Position numbers and translations under genes: made by a program
NCBI RefSeq assembly: GCF_023016285.1
Contig: NZ_CP095413.1
Location: forward strand, 1,736,001 to 1,800,000
DNA length: 64,000 nucleotides
Source of the DNA: Muricauda sp. SCSIO 64092
GTDB lineage: Bacteria; Bacteroidota; Bacteroidia; Flavobacteriales; Flavobacteriaceae
Reading direction: 5' to 3'
The notes under the pieces: generated by a model
Told to the model about the DNA's origin: nothing
The model's database searches: none
What the model saw: only the letters and a program-made list of their open reading frames with translations
Part shown: positions 1 through 8,729 of the stretch, in pieces
How the letters are laid out: every line of letters starts with the position of its first letter
How positions within the stretch are numbered: position 1 is the first letter of the stretch

Positions 1-1410
1 TCCTCCATTCCTGAACGAAGCAAATGGGCCTTAACATCGTATTTCAGCAGATTGCAATACGATTTTGATGGCAGGTATTCCCTATCCGGTTCGTTTAGAA
101 GGGACGGTTCCTCAAGATTTGGGGCCAATACCAAGTTCGGTAATTTTGCCTCCCTATCGGCGGGTTGGGTATTGAGCAATGAAACCTTCTTTCCAGAGGA
201 TGGCCTGGTCAGCTTTGCCAAATTAAGGGCAAGCTGGGGACAGACCGGTAACAATCAAATTGGGGACTTTGCCTCTATTGCATTGGTTGAGCCGGACAAC
301 TATGTCATTGACAACCAATTGACTCCGGGATCGTTTATTAGGACCTCCCCCAATCCGGATTTGTCCTGGGAAACCAATACGGCATTGAACTTGGGGGTCG
401 ATTTCGGATTCCTGAACAATAAGCTGTTTTTGACTGCAGAGTATTACAATTCCAAAACGGAAGACCTTTTATTGGAGGTTCCCGTACCCCAACAGTCCGG
501 TTTTGAGAACTCTTTGCAAAACATTGGGGAGTTGGAGAACCGAGGGTTTGAATTTGAAATCCGGGGAAACAACTTTCAGCTTGGGGAATTGCGTATTGGA
601 TTTAACGCCAACCTTACCACCAATGAAAATGAAGTGTTGGCCCTCTACGGTGACCAGGACCAGTTTATTGAGACCAGAGGGGGCATGGGTTTTCTGACCA
701 AGGTAGGTCAAAGTATTGCCGAATTCTATGCGTACGATATCATTGGGGTATACCGATCCCAGGCCCAATTGGATACCGAGACCGTTACCCCTTTGGCCGG
801 GACCGAGGTAGGCGATTATGTGGTCAGGGATGTAAATGGGGACGGCCAGATCACTCCGGATGACAGAACCACATTAGGCCAATACAATCCGGAATTCACC
901 TATGGTTTTGGAATCAGCCTAAATTATAAGGGTTTTGACCTTAACGCCCAGTTTACGGGTATTGAGGGTAGAAAGGTAACCGATAACATGCTCTACGATG
1001 CGGAAAGTGGAGAGGGTTTCTTTGTCCCTACCCAGTATTATGTTGACAATTATTTTAGTGATAGAAACCCGGACGGATTCTTTAGAAGACCGGATTTCTC
1101 CAGTTTCTCCTCGGCAGGTAGGCTTACCAGGGCGTCCAGCCTCTCCGTTTATGATGCCGACTACTTTAGGCTGCGAAGCATTCAAATTGGTTATAGTTTC
1201 CAACCTTCGATTACGGAGTATTTAGGCATCGATACCCTAAGACTGTATGTCACTGGAAACAACATTTTTAATATAACGGACTTTAGGGGCTATAATTCCG
1301 ATGGTATTACCGCCACAAGTAACGAAGCGCAAACCCTGACCAGGGGGTTCATCAATTCAACCAGTCCTTTGACCCGATTTATGGCCCTTGGACTAAACGT
1401 GAAATTTTAA
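1..1410 (+). CDS. SusC/RagA-family TonB-dependent outer-membrane receptor (3' part only)
   Basis: This is the C-terminal part of a TonB-dependent beta-barrel that imports oligomeric nutrients across the outer membrane with its SusD partner. The frame is already open at base 1 (about 17 in-frame codons precede the first possible internal start), so the plug domain and N-terminus lie outside the window. Seen in the sequence: repeated amphipathic strand patterns, the SusC-type segment SGSFRRDGSSRFG near the start, the conserved DVNGDGQITPDD loop around base 830-870, and a terminal strand ending in the aromatic residue F, as expected for a barrel. The susD gene follows after 8 bases, so the two are co-transcribed. 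Substrate cannot be read from the barrel; the two downstream phosphodiesterase genes suggest a phosphodiester-containing ligand (inference). Confidence 0.95.
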   Translation, partial: SSIPERSKWALTSYFSRLQYDFDGRYSLSGSFRRDGSSRFGANTKFGNFASLSAGWVLSNETFFPEDGLVSFAKLRASWGQTGNNQIGDFASIALVEPDNYVIDNQLTPGSFIRTSPNPDLSWETNTALNLGVDFGFLNNKLFLTAEYYNSKTEDLLLEVPVPQQSGFENSLQNIGELENRGFEFEIRGNNFQLGELRIGFNANLTTNENEVLALYGDQDQFIETRGGMGFLTKVGQSIAEFYAYDIIGVYRSQAQLDTETVTPLAGTEVGDYVVRDVNGDGQITPDDRTTLGQYNPEFTYGFGISLNYKGFDLNAQFTGIEGRKVTDNMLYDAESGEGFFVPTQYYVDNYFSDRNPDGFFRRPDFSSFSSAGRLTRASSLSVYDADYFRLRSIQIGYSFQPSITEYLGIDTLRLYVTGNNIFNITDFRGYNSDGITATSNEAQTLTRGFINSTSPLTRFMALGLNVKF

Positions 1411-1418
1411 ATCAAAAA

Positions 1419-2846
1419 ATGGATAAAATGAAATTTTATAGTTACCTATTTTTAATGATCATGGTCTCCCTGGGTTTGACCTCCTGTGAAGACGAATTGG
1501 ATATTCTTCCCATAACGGAAAAATCGGCCAATAGCTTCTTTTCCAATGAGGCAGAGATTGAAAGTGCCATTGCAGGTGCCTACGGGCAGCTACAGGAAAG
1601 AGGACTGTATGGTCTTGACCTCATTGGAGTTGGAGAGATTTCCGGGGAGGACTCCTTTGAGGAAATTGCCGCCAATGATGGTGGTCGTTTTGGTCAGTTG
1701 GATGACTTTTCCACCAATCCCGGCAATGATTTGGTCGGTGACATTTGGAGGGAATCCTATCGGGGCATTCAACGTGTAAATGTGGTTCTGAACCGGATTA
1801 CGGATATTGAATTTGAAGACCAGGCCCTAAGGACCAATAGAATTGGGGAAATGAAATTTGTGCGGGCACTGCTGTACTTCAATTTAGTGCGTTTGTATGG
1901 CGACGTTCCTTTGGTGGTAGAAGAAACGGAAAGCCCTTTTGATTTCTTTGGACAGGGCCGCACCCCCTCCGATCAGGTCTATGCCCAAATTGAAGCGGAC
2001 CTTTTGGATGCCATTCAAGATCTTCCACTGGAAAAGTCCCCAGCAAGGCCCGCCCAAGGTGCGGCCCGTGCCTTATTGGCCAATGTCCAAATGACCCAAG
2101 GCGATTTTGCAGGGGCCCTATCCAATTTGGAAGCTGTAGTGAACTCCGGCATATATGACCTCATGCCCACAACCGCAGAAATATTTGGGGTCGCCAACGA
2201 GGGAAATGCCGAAATCCTTTTTGAAGTTCAGTTCGCAAGTGGTTTTAATGTGGATGGAAGTTTTGAGGGAAGCCCAGCAGCATCGCAGTTTAGACCTTCC
2301 GGTACAACGGCAAATGCCAAAGGGCACAATTTGCCCACACAGGCATTTATTGATTCCCATGAAGCGGGAGATACCCGGCTCAATGATTATGTGGCCGTAG
2401 ACCCAGATGCCAATCCCTTCTATTTTACCACAAAATATGAAGTTTCCGCTACCGGAGTGGATGATGGGGGCAGTGACCATCTTATCATTCGCTATTCCGA
2501 TGTGATATTGAGATATGCAGAGATGTTGAACGAAAATGGCCAGACCGCCGAAGCCATCACACAACTGAACCGGATCCGCACCAGGGCCGGATTGGCTGGA
2601 ACAACAGCTTCCTCCCAGGCCGATGTTCGGGATGCCATTCGTTTGGAGCGTCGTTTTGAACTTTTTGGTGAAGGGCACCGCTGGTTCGATTTAAAACGAT
2701 ACGGTAATGCCGTTGAGGTCATGAATGCTTTTTTTGAAAGTACGGGAGCCACCACACGAATCACGGACAACAACCTCGTATTGCCCATCCCGCAAAGTCA
2801 ACTAGATACGGATCCAGGGGTAATCACACAAAATCCAGGATATTAA
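1419..2846 (+). CDS. SusD/RagB-family nutrient-binding outer-membrane lipoprotein
   Basis: A 475-residue SusD-like protein, the surface lid that captures substrate for the SusC barrel just upstream. The N-terminus has a signal sequence ending in the lipobox LTSC, so the mature protein should be lipid-anchored. It has the expected architecture: N-terminal TPR-like helices (ANSFFSNEAEIESAIAGAYG; FVRALLYFNLVRLYGDVPLV) and the C-terminal family block RRFELFGEGHRWFDLKRYG followed by a closing NPGY. An internal ATG three codons in (1428) is an equally possible start. A short hairpin follows the stop, before the phosphodiesterase genes on the same strand. Confidence 0.95.
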   Translation: MDKMKFYSYLFLMIMVSLGLTSCEDELDILPITEKSANSFFSNEAEIESAIAGAYGQLQERGLYGLDLIGVGEISGEDSFEEIAANDGGRFGQLDDFSTNPGNDLVGDIWRESYRGIQRVNVVLNRITDIEFEDQALRTNRIGEMKFVRALLYFNLVRLYGDVPLVVEETESPFDFFGQGRTPSDQVYAQIEADLLDAIQDLPLEKSPARPAQGAARALLANVQMTQGDFAGALSNLEAVVNSGIYDLMPTTAEIFGVANEGNAEILFEVQFASGFNVDGSFEGSPAASQFRPSGTTANAKGHNLPTQAFIDSHEAGDTRLNDYVAVDPDANPFYFTTKYEVSATGVDDGGSDHLIIRYSDVILRYAEMLNENGQTAEAITQLNRIRTRAGLAGTTASSQADVRDAIRLERRFELFGEGHRWFDLKRYGNAVEVMNAFFESTGATTRITDNNLVLPIPQSQLDTDPGVITQNPGY

Positions 2847-2855
2847 CAATCAAAT

Positions 2856-2880
2856 AAGGGGGGCTTTTTGGCCTCCCTTT
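2856..2880 (+). terminator. Hairpin between susD and the phosphodiesterase genes
   Basis: AAGGGgGGC, a T5 loop, then GGCCtCCCTT form a compact GC-rich hairpin directly after susD and only 6 bases before the next ATG. It may partly terminate or stabilise the susCD transcript so that the downstream genes are expressed at a lower level. No U-tract beyond TTT follows, so full termination is doubtful. Confidence 0.5.
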
Positions 2881-2886
2881 ACAGCC

Positions 2887-3852
2887 ATGACTATCATGAG
2901 ATTATGTATTTATGTCGGCTTTATAGTGTTCATAGGAACTTTGGGCGCCTGTAGGCAAGAGGTCGGCACCCCTGGCCAAACGGGGGAGGAACCTTTTGTT
3001 GAGGAAAGTGTTGGGGAATCCACTTCCATTACCGATCTGATAGCCAATCTTAAGGATTCGCAGAACAATGAGGTGATGGTGGTCGCCCACCGAGGGGATT
3101 GGCGCAATGCGCCGGAAAACTCATTACGGGCCATTGAAAACTGTATTACAATGGGCGTTGATATGGTGGAAATTGATATTAGGGAGACCAAGGACGGACA
3201 ATTGATCTTAATGCACGATGAAACCATTGATAGGACCACCACCGGGACCGGAAAGGTGGCCGATCTCACATGGGCCTACTTACAGACCCTGTATTTACGC
3301 GATGAAATTGGACATAAGACCCCACATCAAATCCCGACTTTAGAAGCAGCTTTACAACTGTGCAAGGGCAACATTTTGGTCAATCTGGATAAAAGCTATC
3401 CCATTTTTGACAAATGTTTTAACGTAATCGAAGAAACGGGAACACAAGAACAAGTGGTGATCAAAGGGGCCATTCCCTACGATCGGGTCAAAAAAGAATT
3501 TGGCCCGTATTTGGACAAGGTCTTTTTTATGCCCATAGTAAGGCTTCACGAGCCCCATGCGAAGGACATCGTCGACACCTATCTCGATAGTTTACAGCCT
3601 GTGGCTTTTGAATTTACGGTACCCCAGGATACCCTAAAAATGATCGAATACTTCGATGATATCCGCGCAAAGGGTTCCTCCGTTTGGGTAAACGCATTGT
3701 GGCCCAGGCATAATGGGGGGCATGATGATGAAAAAGCGGCCATGGATCCCACAGTGTACAATTGGTTTCTGGATAACCATATCGATATGATACAGACCGA
3801 TCGGCCAAAACTGCTTTTGGAATATTTAAGGGACAAAAACAGGCACAAATAA
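2887..3852 (+). CDS. Glycerophosphodiester phosphodiesterase family lipoprotein
   Basis: A 321-residue secreted GDPD-family enzyme, expected to hydrolyse glycerophosphodiesters to an alcohol and glycerol-3-phosphate. The N-terminal hydrophobic segment ends in LGAC (Cys22), a lipobox. The TIM-barrel active-site signature is complete: His68-Arg69 in AHRGDW, Glu77 in PENSL, the metal-binding pair Glu95/Asp97 in MVEIDIR, and His110-Asp111 in LMHDET. The C-terminal IQTDRP motif of the family is present near residue 305. It lies 40 bases after susD and 21 bases before a paralogue with the same core, so it is probably part of the same locus. ATG at 2896 is an alternative start. Exact substrate is unknown. 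Confidence 0.92.
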   Translation: MTIMRLCIYVGFIVFIGTLGACRQEVGTPGQTGEEPFVEESVGESTSITDLIANLKDSQNNEVMVVAHRGDWRNAPENSLRAIENCITMGVDMVEIDIRETKDGQLILMHDETIDRTTTGTGKVADLTWAYLQTLYLRDEIGHKTPHQIPTLEAALQLCKGNILVNLDKSYPIFDKCFNVIEETGTQEQVVIKGAIPYDRVKKEFGPYLDKVFFMPIVRLHEPHAKDIVDTYLDSLQPVAFEFTVPQDTLKMIEYFDDIRAKGSSVWVNALWPRHNGGHDDEKAAMDPTVYNWFLDNHIDMIQTDRPKLLLEYLRDKNRHK

Positions 3853-3873
3853 GTACAACGAAAACACCTAAAA

Positions 3874-4809
3874 ATGGAAAAGTATCTAAAACGCACCCTT
3901 TTACTGGCCGCTTTGGTCATGGGATCGGTGCTTTATGGGCAAACTGATCTAAATCCAAAGGAAAACAGGGCGGCCATAATATTGGAGCAGCTTAAAAATC
4001 CTTCAGGGGATTACGTTTTGGCAGTCTCCCATAGGGGGGATTGGCGCCATGCTCCGGAAAACAGCCTTCCGGCAATTCAAAGATGTATTGATTTAGGGGT
4101 GGACATCGTCGAGATCGATGTGCGATTGACCAAAGACGGGCATTTAGTGGCCATGCATGATAAAACCCTGGACCGGACCACCAATGGAAAAGGAAAAGTG
4201 AGTGAACTCACCTTGGATGAAATCAGGGCATTTCGTCTTAAAAATGCCTGTGGGGTTCGGGGTTCCAGAATCCCTGTCCCTACTTTGGAAGAAATTATGA
4301 AGTTGACAAAAGATAGGATCATGGTAAATCTGGACAAGGTGGAAGGGGAAACCGTGCGGGAAGCCTATGAGATCCTCAAAAAAACGGGAACGGTGAAGCA
4401 AGCCATTTTTAAGGGTAGGGAAACCGTTCAGGTGATGCGCCAAAAATATGGAGGCCTTATGGATTCCATTATCTACATGCCCATTTTAATCGACAACACC
4501 AAAAATCCAGCACAATTTGTAGAGGACTACAATGCAGACCTCTCCCCCTTGGCTTATGAAGTAACTTTTGACTCCCAGGATTCGGAAAATTTCAAACAGA
4601 TTTCAAAACTTAGGGAAGAAGGGATTTTTGTCCTGAACATTGCGCTGTGGGATGCTTTGGTAGCCGGACATACGGATGAAATGAGCTTGTTGGAAGGCCC
4701 GGATGACTCCTGGGGCTGGTTGGTGGAACATGGGGCCAACGGCATTATGACGGACCGTCCCGAGGAATTGTTGATCTATTTGAAACAAAAAGGGCTTCGA
4801 AACCCGTAA
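3874..4809 (+). CDS. Secreted glycerophosphodiester phosphodiesterase (paralogue of the preceding gene)
   Basis: A 311-residue GDPD-family enzyme with a cleavable-type signal peptide (hydrophobic stretch ending SVLYGQ) rather than a lipobox, so probably periplasmic while its neighbour is membrane-anchored. Catalytic residues are present: His53-Arg54 in SHRGDW, Glu62, Glu80/Asp82 in IVEIDVR, His95-Asp96 in AMHDKT, and IMTDRP near the C-terminus. It is recognisably homologous to the preceding gene along its length (HRGDWR-APENSL; DGxLxxMHD; DRTT-G-GKV), so the pair arose by an old tandem duplication. A terminator-like hairpin follows at 4875. Confidence 0.92.
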   Translation: MEKYLKRTLLLAALVMGSVLYGQTDLNPKENRAAIILEQLKNPSGDYVLAVSHRGDWRHAPENSLPAIQRCIDLGVDIVEIDVRLTKDGHLVAMHDKTLDRTTNGKGKVSELTLDEIRAFRLKNACGVRGSRIPVPTLEEIMKLTKDRIMVNLDKVEGETVREAYEILKKTGTVKQAIFKGRETVQVMRQKYGGLMDSIIYMPILIDNTKNPAQFVEDYNADLSPLAYEVTFDSQDSENFKQISKLREEGIFVLNIALWDALVAGHTDEMSLLEGPDDSWGWLVEHGANGIMTDRPEELLIYLKQKGLRNP

Positions 4810-4874
4810 ATGATATACAAGAATACGTAGTTCGTTTTCATAATTCAGTTTACGTTTATTTAGTTAGCAGAAGG

Positions 4875-4897
4875 GCGCAACCGAAGGGTTGCGCTTT
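4875..4897 (+). terminator. Rho-independent-type terminator after the phosphodiesterase genes
   Basis: An 8-bp perfect GC-rich stem (GCGCAACC, loop GAAG, GGTTGCGC) followed by TTT, located 65 bases after the last plus-strand gene of the susCD-phosphodiesterase block. Confidence 0.65.
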
Positions 4898-5665
4898 GCT
4901 GCTTGGTCAAGTAATCGAGGTATCCATGATGGAACGATCAATATTATACACTTGGCCGGAAAGAGTTTGGTGCTCCCCATCCAAACTGGCATTCTTGGAC
5001 CACAAAATACGTTCGGAACACTTTGCCATTCCTTTCCGTGCCCTAATCCGAGCAAGAGGTAAATTGTAAACAAGTGAAAAGGAACCAACAGGGCTTGTTT
5101 TTTAGCATTTTACTATAGGCTTTTTCTTCAAGCATGGCCCTCCGACATTGTTCAACAAGGTGTGTATCTGTTGCAAAAGTGTTTTATTCCCCGAGCGGTC
5201 CAGACGTGTTTTCCAGTAAATCAAGGGTCAACACATATTCGTAGGTACAGGTATCAATTTCGGTAAATATAGTTTTCACTCTCCGTAGGCCAAAAACTAG
5301 AATTTCGTCCACAAAACACAACCCTAATCAGATATTGCCCCGAAGCAACAGTATCGCAAATTCGTATCCAAGATTTTATTTCTAAACGTTGTTGGCAGAG
5401 ACCCACATTAACCAACAGGGAACATGAACATTCAGTACTCCTCCTTCGGGCACATCCAATGCAACTCCCCCTTGATCTTGTCTCCAAGAGTTATGTAATC
5501 TCGCTCGCCCGTACCGGAACAGTCTTCTGCATTAGTTGCTATACAATTCGAATTAAGTTCAAGATAACGATTATTGATGACTAGGGTCTCCACGTCCTCT
5601 ACCCAACTTTCCGACATAGTCTGTAAGATGTAACCGATGCCTCGGAGGTAGATAAAGAACAATTA
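4898..5665. other. Gene-poor spacer of about 770 bases
   Basis: No convincing gene is visible. A minus-strand frame ending near 5432 reads through a cysteine-containing stretch (NNRYLELNSNC, then ATNAEDCSG) and could be a small or decayed protein, but it lacks a signal sequence and a recognisable family, and a neighbouring minus frame carries on for another 70 codons. This would fit a frameshifted remnant. I do not call it as a gene. Confidence 0.4.
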
Positions 5666-7354
5666 TTATTTTGCTTGCCTTTTTGTTTGCAATCCCATTA
5701 AGGTTATTATCAAAAACAATAGGAAAAATGTACAAAAAATCAACCAATGGTAGCTATTGCCGTCAGCAGATTCCGTTATAGTAAGCAATTGGTTTGCTTT
5801 TTGTGCCCCTACCACTTGTTTTTTACCTCCTACCCAGGTAACGATAACATTGTCAACGGTCTCCAAATCTCCCAAACCGAAATGGGCCACTGCCGAACTC
5901 TGTGAAAGATGGCTAGAGTTGCCGCCATCTATTTCGCGAACCATATAGGTATTACCAGCAAACACTTCTATTCTTGACCCTATTCCATTGGTTTCGCCCT
6001 TGGTTCCTTTTAATGCCACCTTTAGCCAATTTCCATTGGCCATATCATTACGGAACAATTTGGTAACCGATGGTACCGGGTATTCATAAATGGGGGCTTG
6101 GTTTACTATCAGAATATCCATATCGCCATCATTTTCAAGATCAAATACAATGGAGCCTCTGCCAACGCCGGGATCGTTGACCTTTATCATACTTGCCATT
6201 TCCACAAACTTGCCCCCCCGGTTTTCATAGTAAAAATTGGGCAGGGGCACACAATTGGGGTTAAGGTCACCATTGGATACATAGATGTCCAAATCGCTAT
6301 CATGGTCAAAATCGGCAAAGTTTGCCCCCCAACTGATAGAAAAAGAATATGCACCTGTTTCTTTGGCCTTGTCCTCAAAAGTACCATTGCCCATATTGCG
6401 CATGAGTCGGTTGAATTTGATATTGGTCACAAAGTAATCGAACGATCCATCATTATCATAGTCCCCTACTGCAGCTGCCATTGCATTTATGGGCAAATCC
6501 ATGTTTTTGGATTTGGCAACGTTCTTAAACTTCTTCCAGAAAAATCTGTTTTCATATAAGAGGTTGGGAGAGGCCTTGTACCCAAAATCATTGTTCACCA
6601 AAATATCCTGATCCCCATCCATATCAAAATCGGTGAATATGCCTCCAAATCCAAATCCAGTGTGGTCAAGCCCATAGTCTTCATATTTGTCGTTAAAGTA
6701 TTCCCCCTTTTCGTTTATCAATAAATAATCTTTGGATGTCTGGTTGGCACTTACTATAGTCGCATCTTTGATAACCCCAAGCTTACCTTCAAATTCTTTA
6801 AAATAATTGCCAATGTAGAGATCCGGGTACCCATCTTCATTGACATCGCCAGAACATGCTCCCGTACTGAAGGAATTTAACCCTGAAAGTCCATATTTCG
6901 TAGTAACATCTTTAAAGGTAAGGTCTCCATTGTTCAGAAACAGCAGATTTTTTGCCCTGGGGATTATGTTGGTGCTGTCCGTGGTATTTATCGTGGTTAT
7001 AAATAAATCCCTAAAACCATCTTTGTTGACATCCGCACTTGTTGCTCCCTGTGTTACGTATCCACTACTTACCTCAAGTCCAGATTCTTTGTATATATTC
7101 GTAAACGTCCCATTTCCATTGTTCAAATAGAGCACATCATCGTTTACCCCACCTGTAATGAACAAATCTTCAAAGCCATCATTATTGATGTCGAATACTA
7201 CAGCACCACCTCCAAAGGTACCCTCATAGACCTTGAACTGATGGTCTATTCCTGATTTTTCGGTGATATCCACAAAAGTAGCCTGGGCGTTTGTGGCCAC
7301 TACGGATAAAATGACGAGACCTATTAAAGCTATGGCAATCTTTTTTTTGTCCAT
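5666..7354 (-). CDS. FG-GAP/VCBS repeat protein with ASPIC/UnbV domain (CRTAC1-like)
   Basis: A 562-residue exported beta-propeller protein. I chose the ATG at 7354 because it begins a good signal peptide (MDKKKIAIALIGLVILSV) and lies just after the stop of the upstream gene; an in-frame TTG further upstream would overlap that gene. Repeated calcium-binding FG-GAP blades are visible (FDINNDGFEDLFITGG; DVNKDGFRDLFI; DVNEDGYPDLYIGN; DFDMDGDQDILVNN), then an ASPIC/UnbV segment (GIGSRIEVFAGN to VAHFGLGD, VTWVGGKKQ). A hydrophobic C-terminal helix plus a basic tail (QTKRQAK) looks like a membrane anchor. Function is unknown; such proteins are common next to SusCD genes in Flavobacteriia and are thought to bind ligand or partners at the cell surface. 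Confidence 0.88.
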   Translation of the reverse strand: MDKKKIAIALIGLVILSVVATNAQATFVDITEKSGIDHQFKVYEGTFGGGAVVFDINNDGFEDLFITGGVNDDVLYLNNGNGTFTNIYKESGLEVSSGYVTQGATSADVNKDGFRDLFITTINTTDSTNIIPRAKNLLFLNNGDLTFKDVTTKYGLSGLNSFSTGACSGDVNEDGYPDLYIGNYFKEFEGKLGVIKDATIVSANQTSKDYLLINEKGEYFNDKYEDYGLDHTGFGFGGIFTDFDMDGDQDILVNNDFGYKASPNLLYENRFFWKKFKNVAKSKNMDLPINAMAAAVGDYDNDGSFDYFVTNIKFNRLMRNMGNGTFEDKAKETGAYSFSISWGANFADFDHDSDLDIYVSNGDLNPNCVPLPNFYYENRGGKFVEMASMIKVNDPGVGRGSIVFDLENDGDMDILIVNQAPIYEYPVPSVTKLFRNDMANGNWLKVALKGTKGETNGIGSRIEVFAGNTYMVREIDGGNSSHLSQSSAVAHFGLGDLETVDNVIVTWVGGKKQVVGAQKANQLLTITESADGNSYHWLIFCTFFLLFLIITLMGLQTKRQAK

Positions 7355-7355
7355 G

Positions 7356-8729
7356 TCAATTTTTGGTATGCCAATCCAGACCCAACACATTTTTAGCAAT
7401 CTTTGCCCCTTCAACGAGACCTACATTATTGTCTTGCGGGGTGTGGATACCCCCATAAAATCTTGAGTCTGCCGTTTCTTGTGCCGCTTCCCAAAAGGAA
7501 TCGAAGGATCTGATTACAAAATCCGTGTCCCGTATTTCATCCCTTTCCCTACCTTCATGGGCCCTATCGGTAAAATGGAACGCCTCCCCAAATTCGTTTT
7601 CCAAAATGGTGGCCATTGCCGCCGCGTTAATGGCATGACCGGAGGGAAATGATGGAAATGGTGGGTCTGGCCAGAAGGATTCCCATTCCTGATCGATAAA
7701 TTGTGGAATGAAGGTATTTGGCCGTTCAGAAAAAAAATGGTATTTCCATTTCCAACAATTGATAAAGGAATCGGCCACGGCAATTGCTGTTTTTGCATAG
7801 ACCTCGGCACATTCCATTAATGATGGATTGGATTTTTCTATGGCGAGTGTTGCTATATAGTATGAATGTCCTGGAGGGGTGAACGTAACATCGGGATCAT
7901 CACCCCACCAGATGGCCGCTTCTTTCTCTTCTTTGGTCAAAATCAGGTCTTTTTCATAAACCTGCCTAAACTCATTGTAATAGGGTGATCCAGATATGGT
8001 ATCGTACGGAATCATATATGGAATTGGGAGATTCTGGTTTTCCTTGAGGAAGGTTCTGTTTTGGCCCCAATGTGGGTGGAGTGGGTGATGGCTGAATGAT
8101 TGTGCGAATAGGGGGGGCTTCCATGAACCAGGTTGGGTGGGATGTATCCAATTCTTATCAAAATTGTCCAAATACCCCCTATGTCCCCCGTCGGTTTTTG
8201 ACCATTCATAAATGGCATTGGCCAGGGCATTGCCATAGGTAGTGGATCGATCGTTGATTTCCACTGTAGTATCAGGGGATTTCGAAAAAAATTCGTTGAT
8301 CACGTTTTCAAGGGAATCAATTTTTATCTTGTTTTCGTCTGAAGTCTGTTGATACATATGCTTCAATATTGTGGATTGGCCTGCATTCAATGCTAAAATC
8401 CAGTTATACGATTTTTCACCTTCAGGTTTGGGCAAGTCTTGCAGACCGTTCAGTTGACCTTCCAAAGAGTTATGGGAGCCATATCCGTGCACTATGGACT
8501 CGTACATGGTCAAGGCAATGTAGCCGAAGCCCCTGGAGGCATAGGTAGGGGAATTGGAAGGCGTATGTTTTGCAAGATAGGTGGCCATGTTCGCCCAGCC
8601 TACGATCACTTCTTGTTGAGAAAGATTCTTTTTTCCAGCAGTCGAGCAACCGATATAAAAAAAGAGTATTCCCAAACTTATACTGCAATACAGATGAAAA
8701 AGGCCAATTTTTCGCATAGATTCAATCAT
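7356..8729 (-). CDS. PAP2 / vanadium-dependent haloperoxidase superfamily lipoprotein
   Basis: A 457-residue lipoprotein (hydrophobic start ending FYIGCS) with all three phosphate/vanadate-binding motifs of the PAP2-haloperoxidase superfamily: SERP (Arg336-Pro337), PSGH (362-365), and SRFYGGIHTPQD (Arg423, His429, Asp432). The all-helical N-terminal 200 residues and total length fit the bacterial vanadium haloperoxidase-like group better than small PAP2 phosphatases. Its start overlaps the stop of the upstream ASPIC gene by four bases (ATGA), indicating translational coupling, and its stop lies one base before the next ATG. The sequence does not decide between acid phosphatase and haloperoxidase activity. 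ATG at 8717 is an alternative start. Confidence 0.88.
   Translation of the reverse strand: MIESMRKIGLFHLYCSISLGILFFYIGCSTAGKKNLSQQEVIVGWANMATYLAKHTPSNSPTYASRGFGYIALTMYESIVHGYGSHNSLEGQLNGLQDLPKPEGEKSYNWILALNAGQSTILKHMYQQTSDENKIKIDSLENVINEFFSKSPDTTVEINDRSTTYGNALANAIYEWSKTDGGHRGYLDNFDKNWIHPTQPGSWKPPLFAQSFSHHPLHPHWGQNRTFLKENQNLPIPYMIPYDTISGSPYYNEFRQVYEKDLILTKEEKEAAIWWGDDPDVTFTPPGHSYYIATLAIEKSNPSLMECAEVYAKTAIAVADSFINCWKWKYHFFSERPNTFIPQFIDQEWESFWPDPPFPSFPSGHAINAAAMATILENEFGEAFHFTDRAHEGRERDEIRDTDFVIRSFDSFWEAAQETADSRFYGGIHTPQDNNVGLVEGAKIAKNVLGLDWHTKN

Noticed and set aside
5254..5662. Two adjacent minus-strand frames of 76-77 codons as genes
   Set aside because: They overlap, have no signal peptide or recognisable family, and their good-looking stretch is short; at most a decayed gene.
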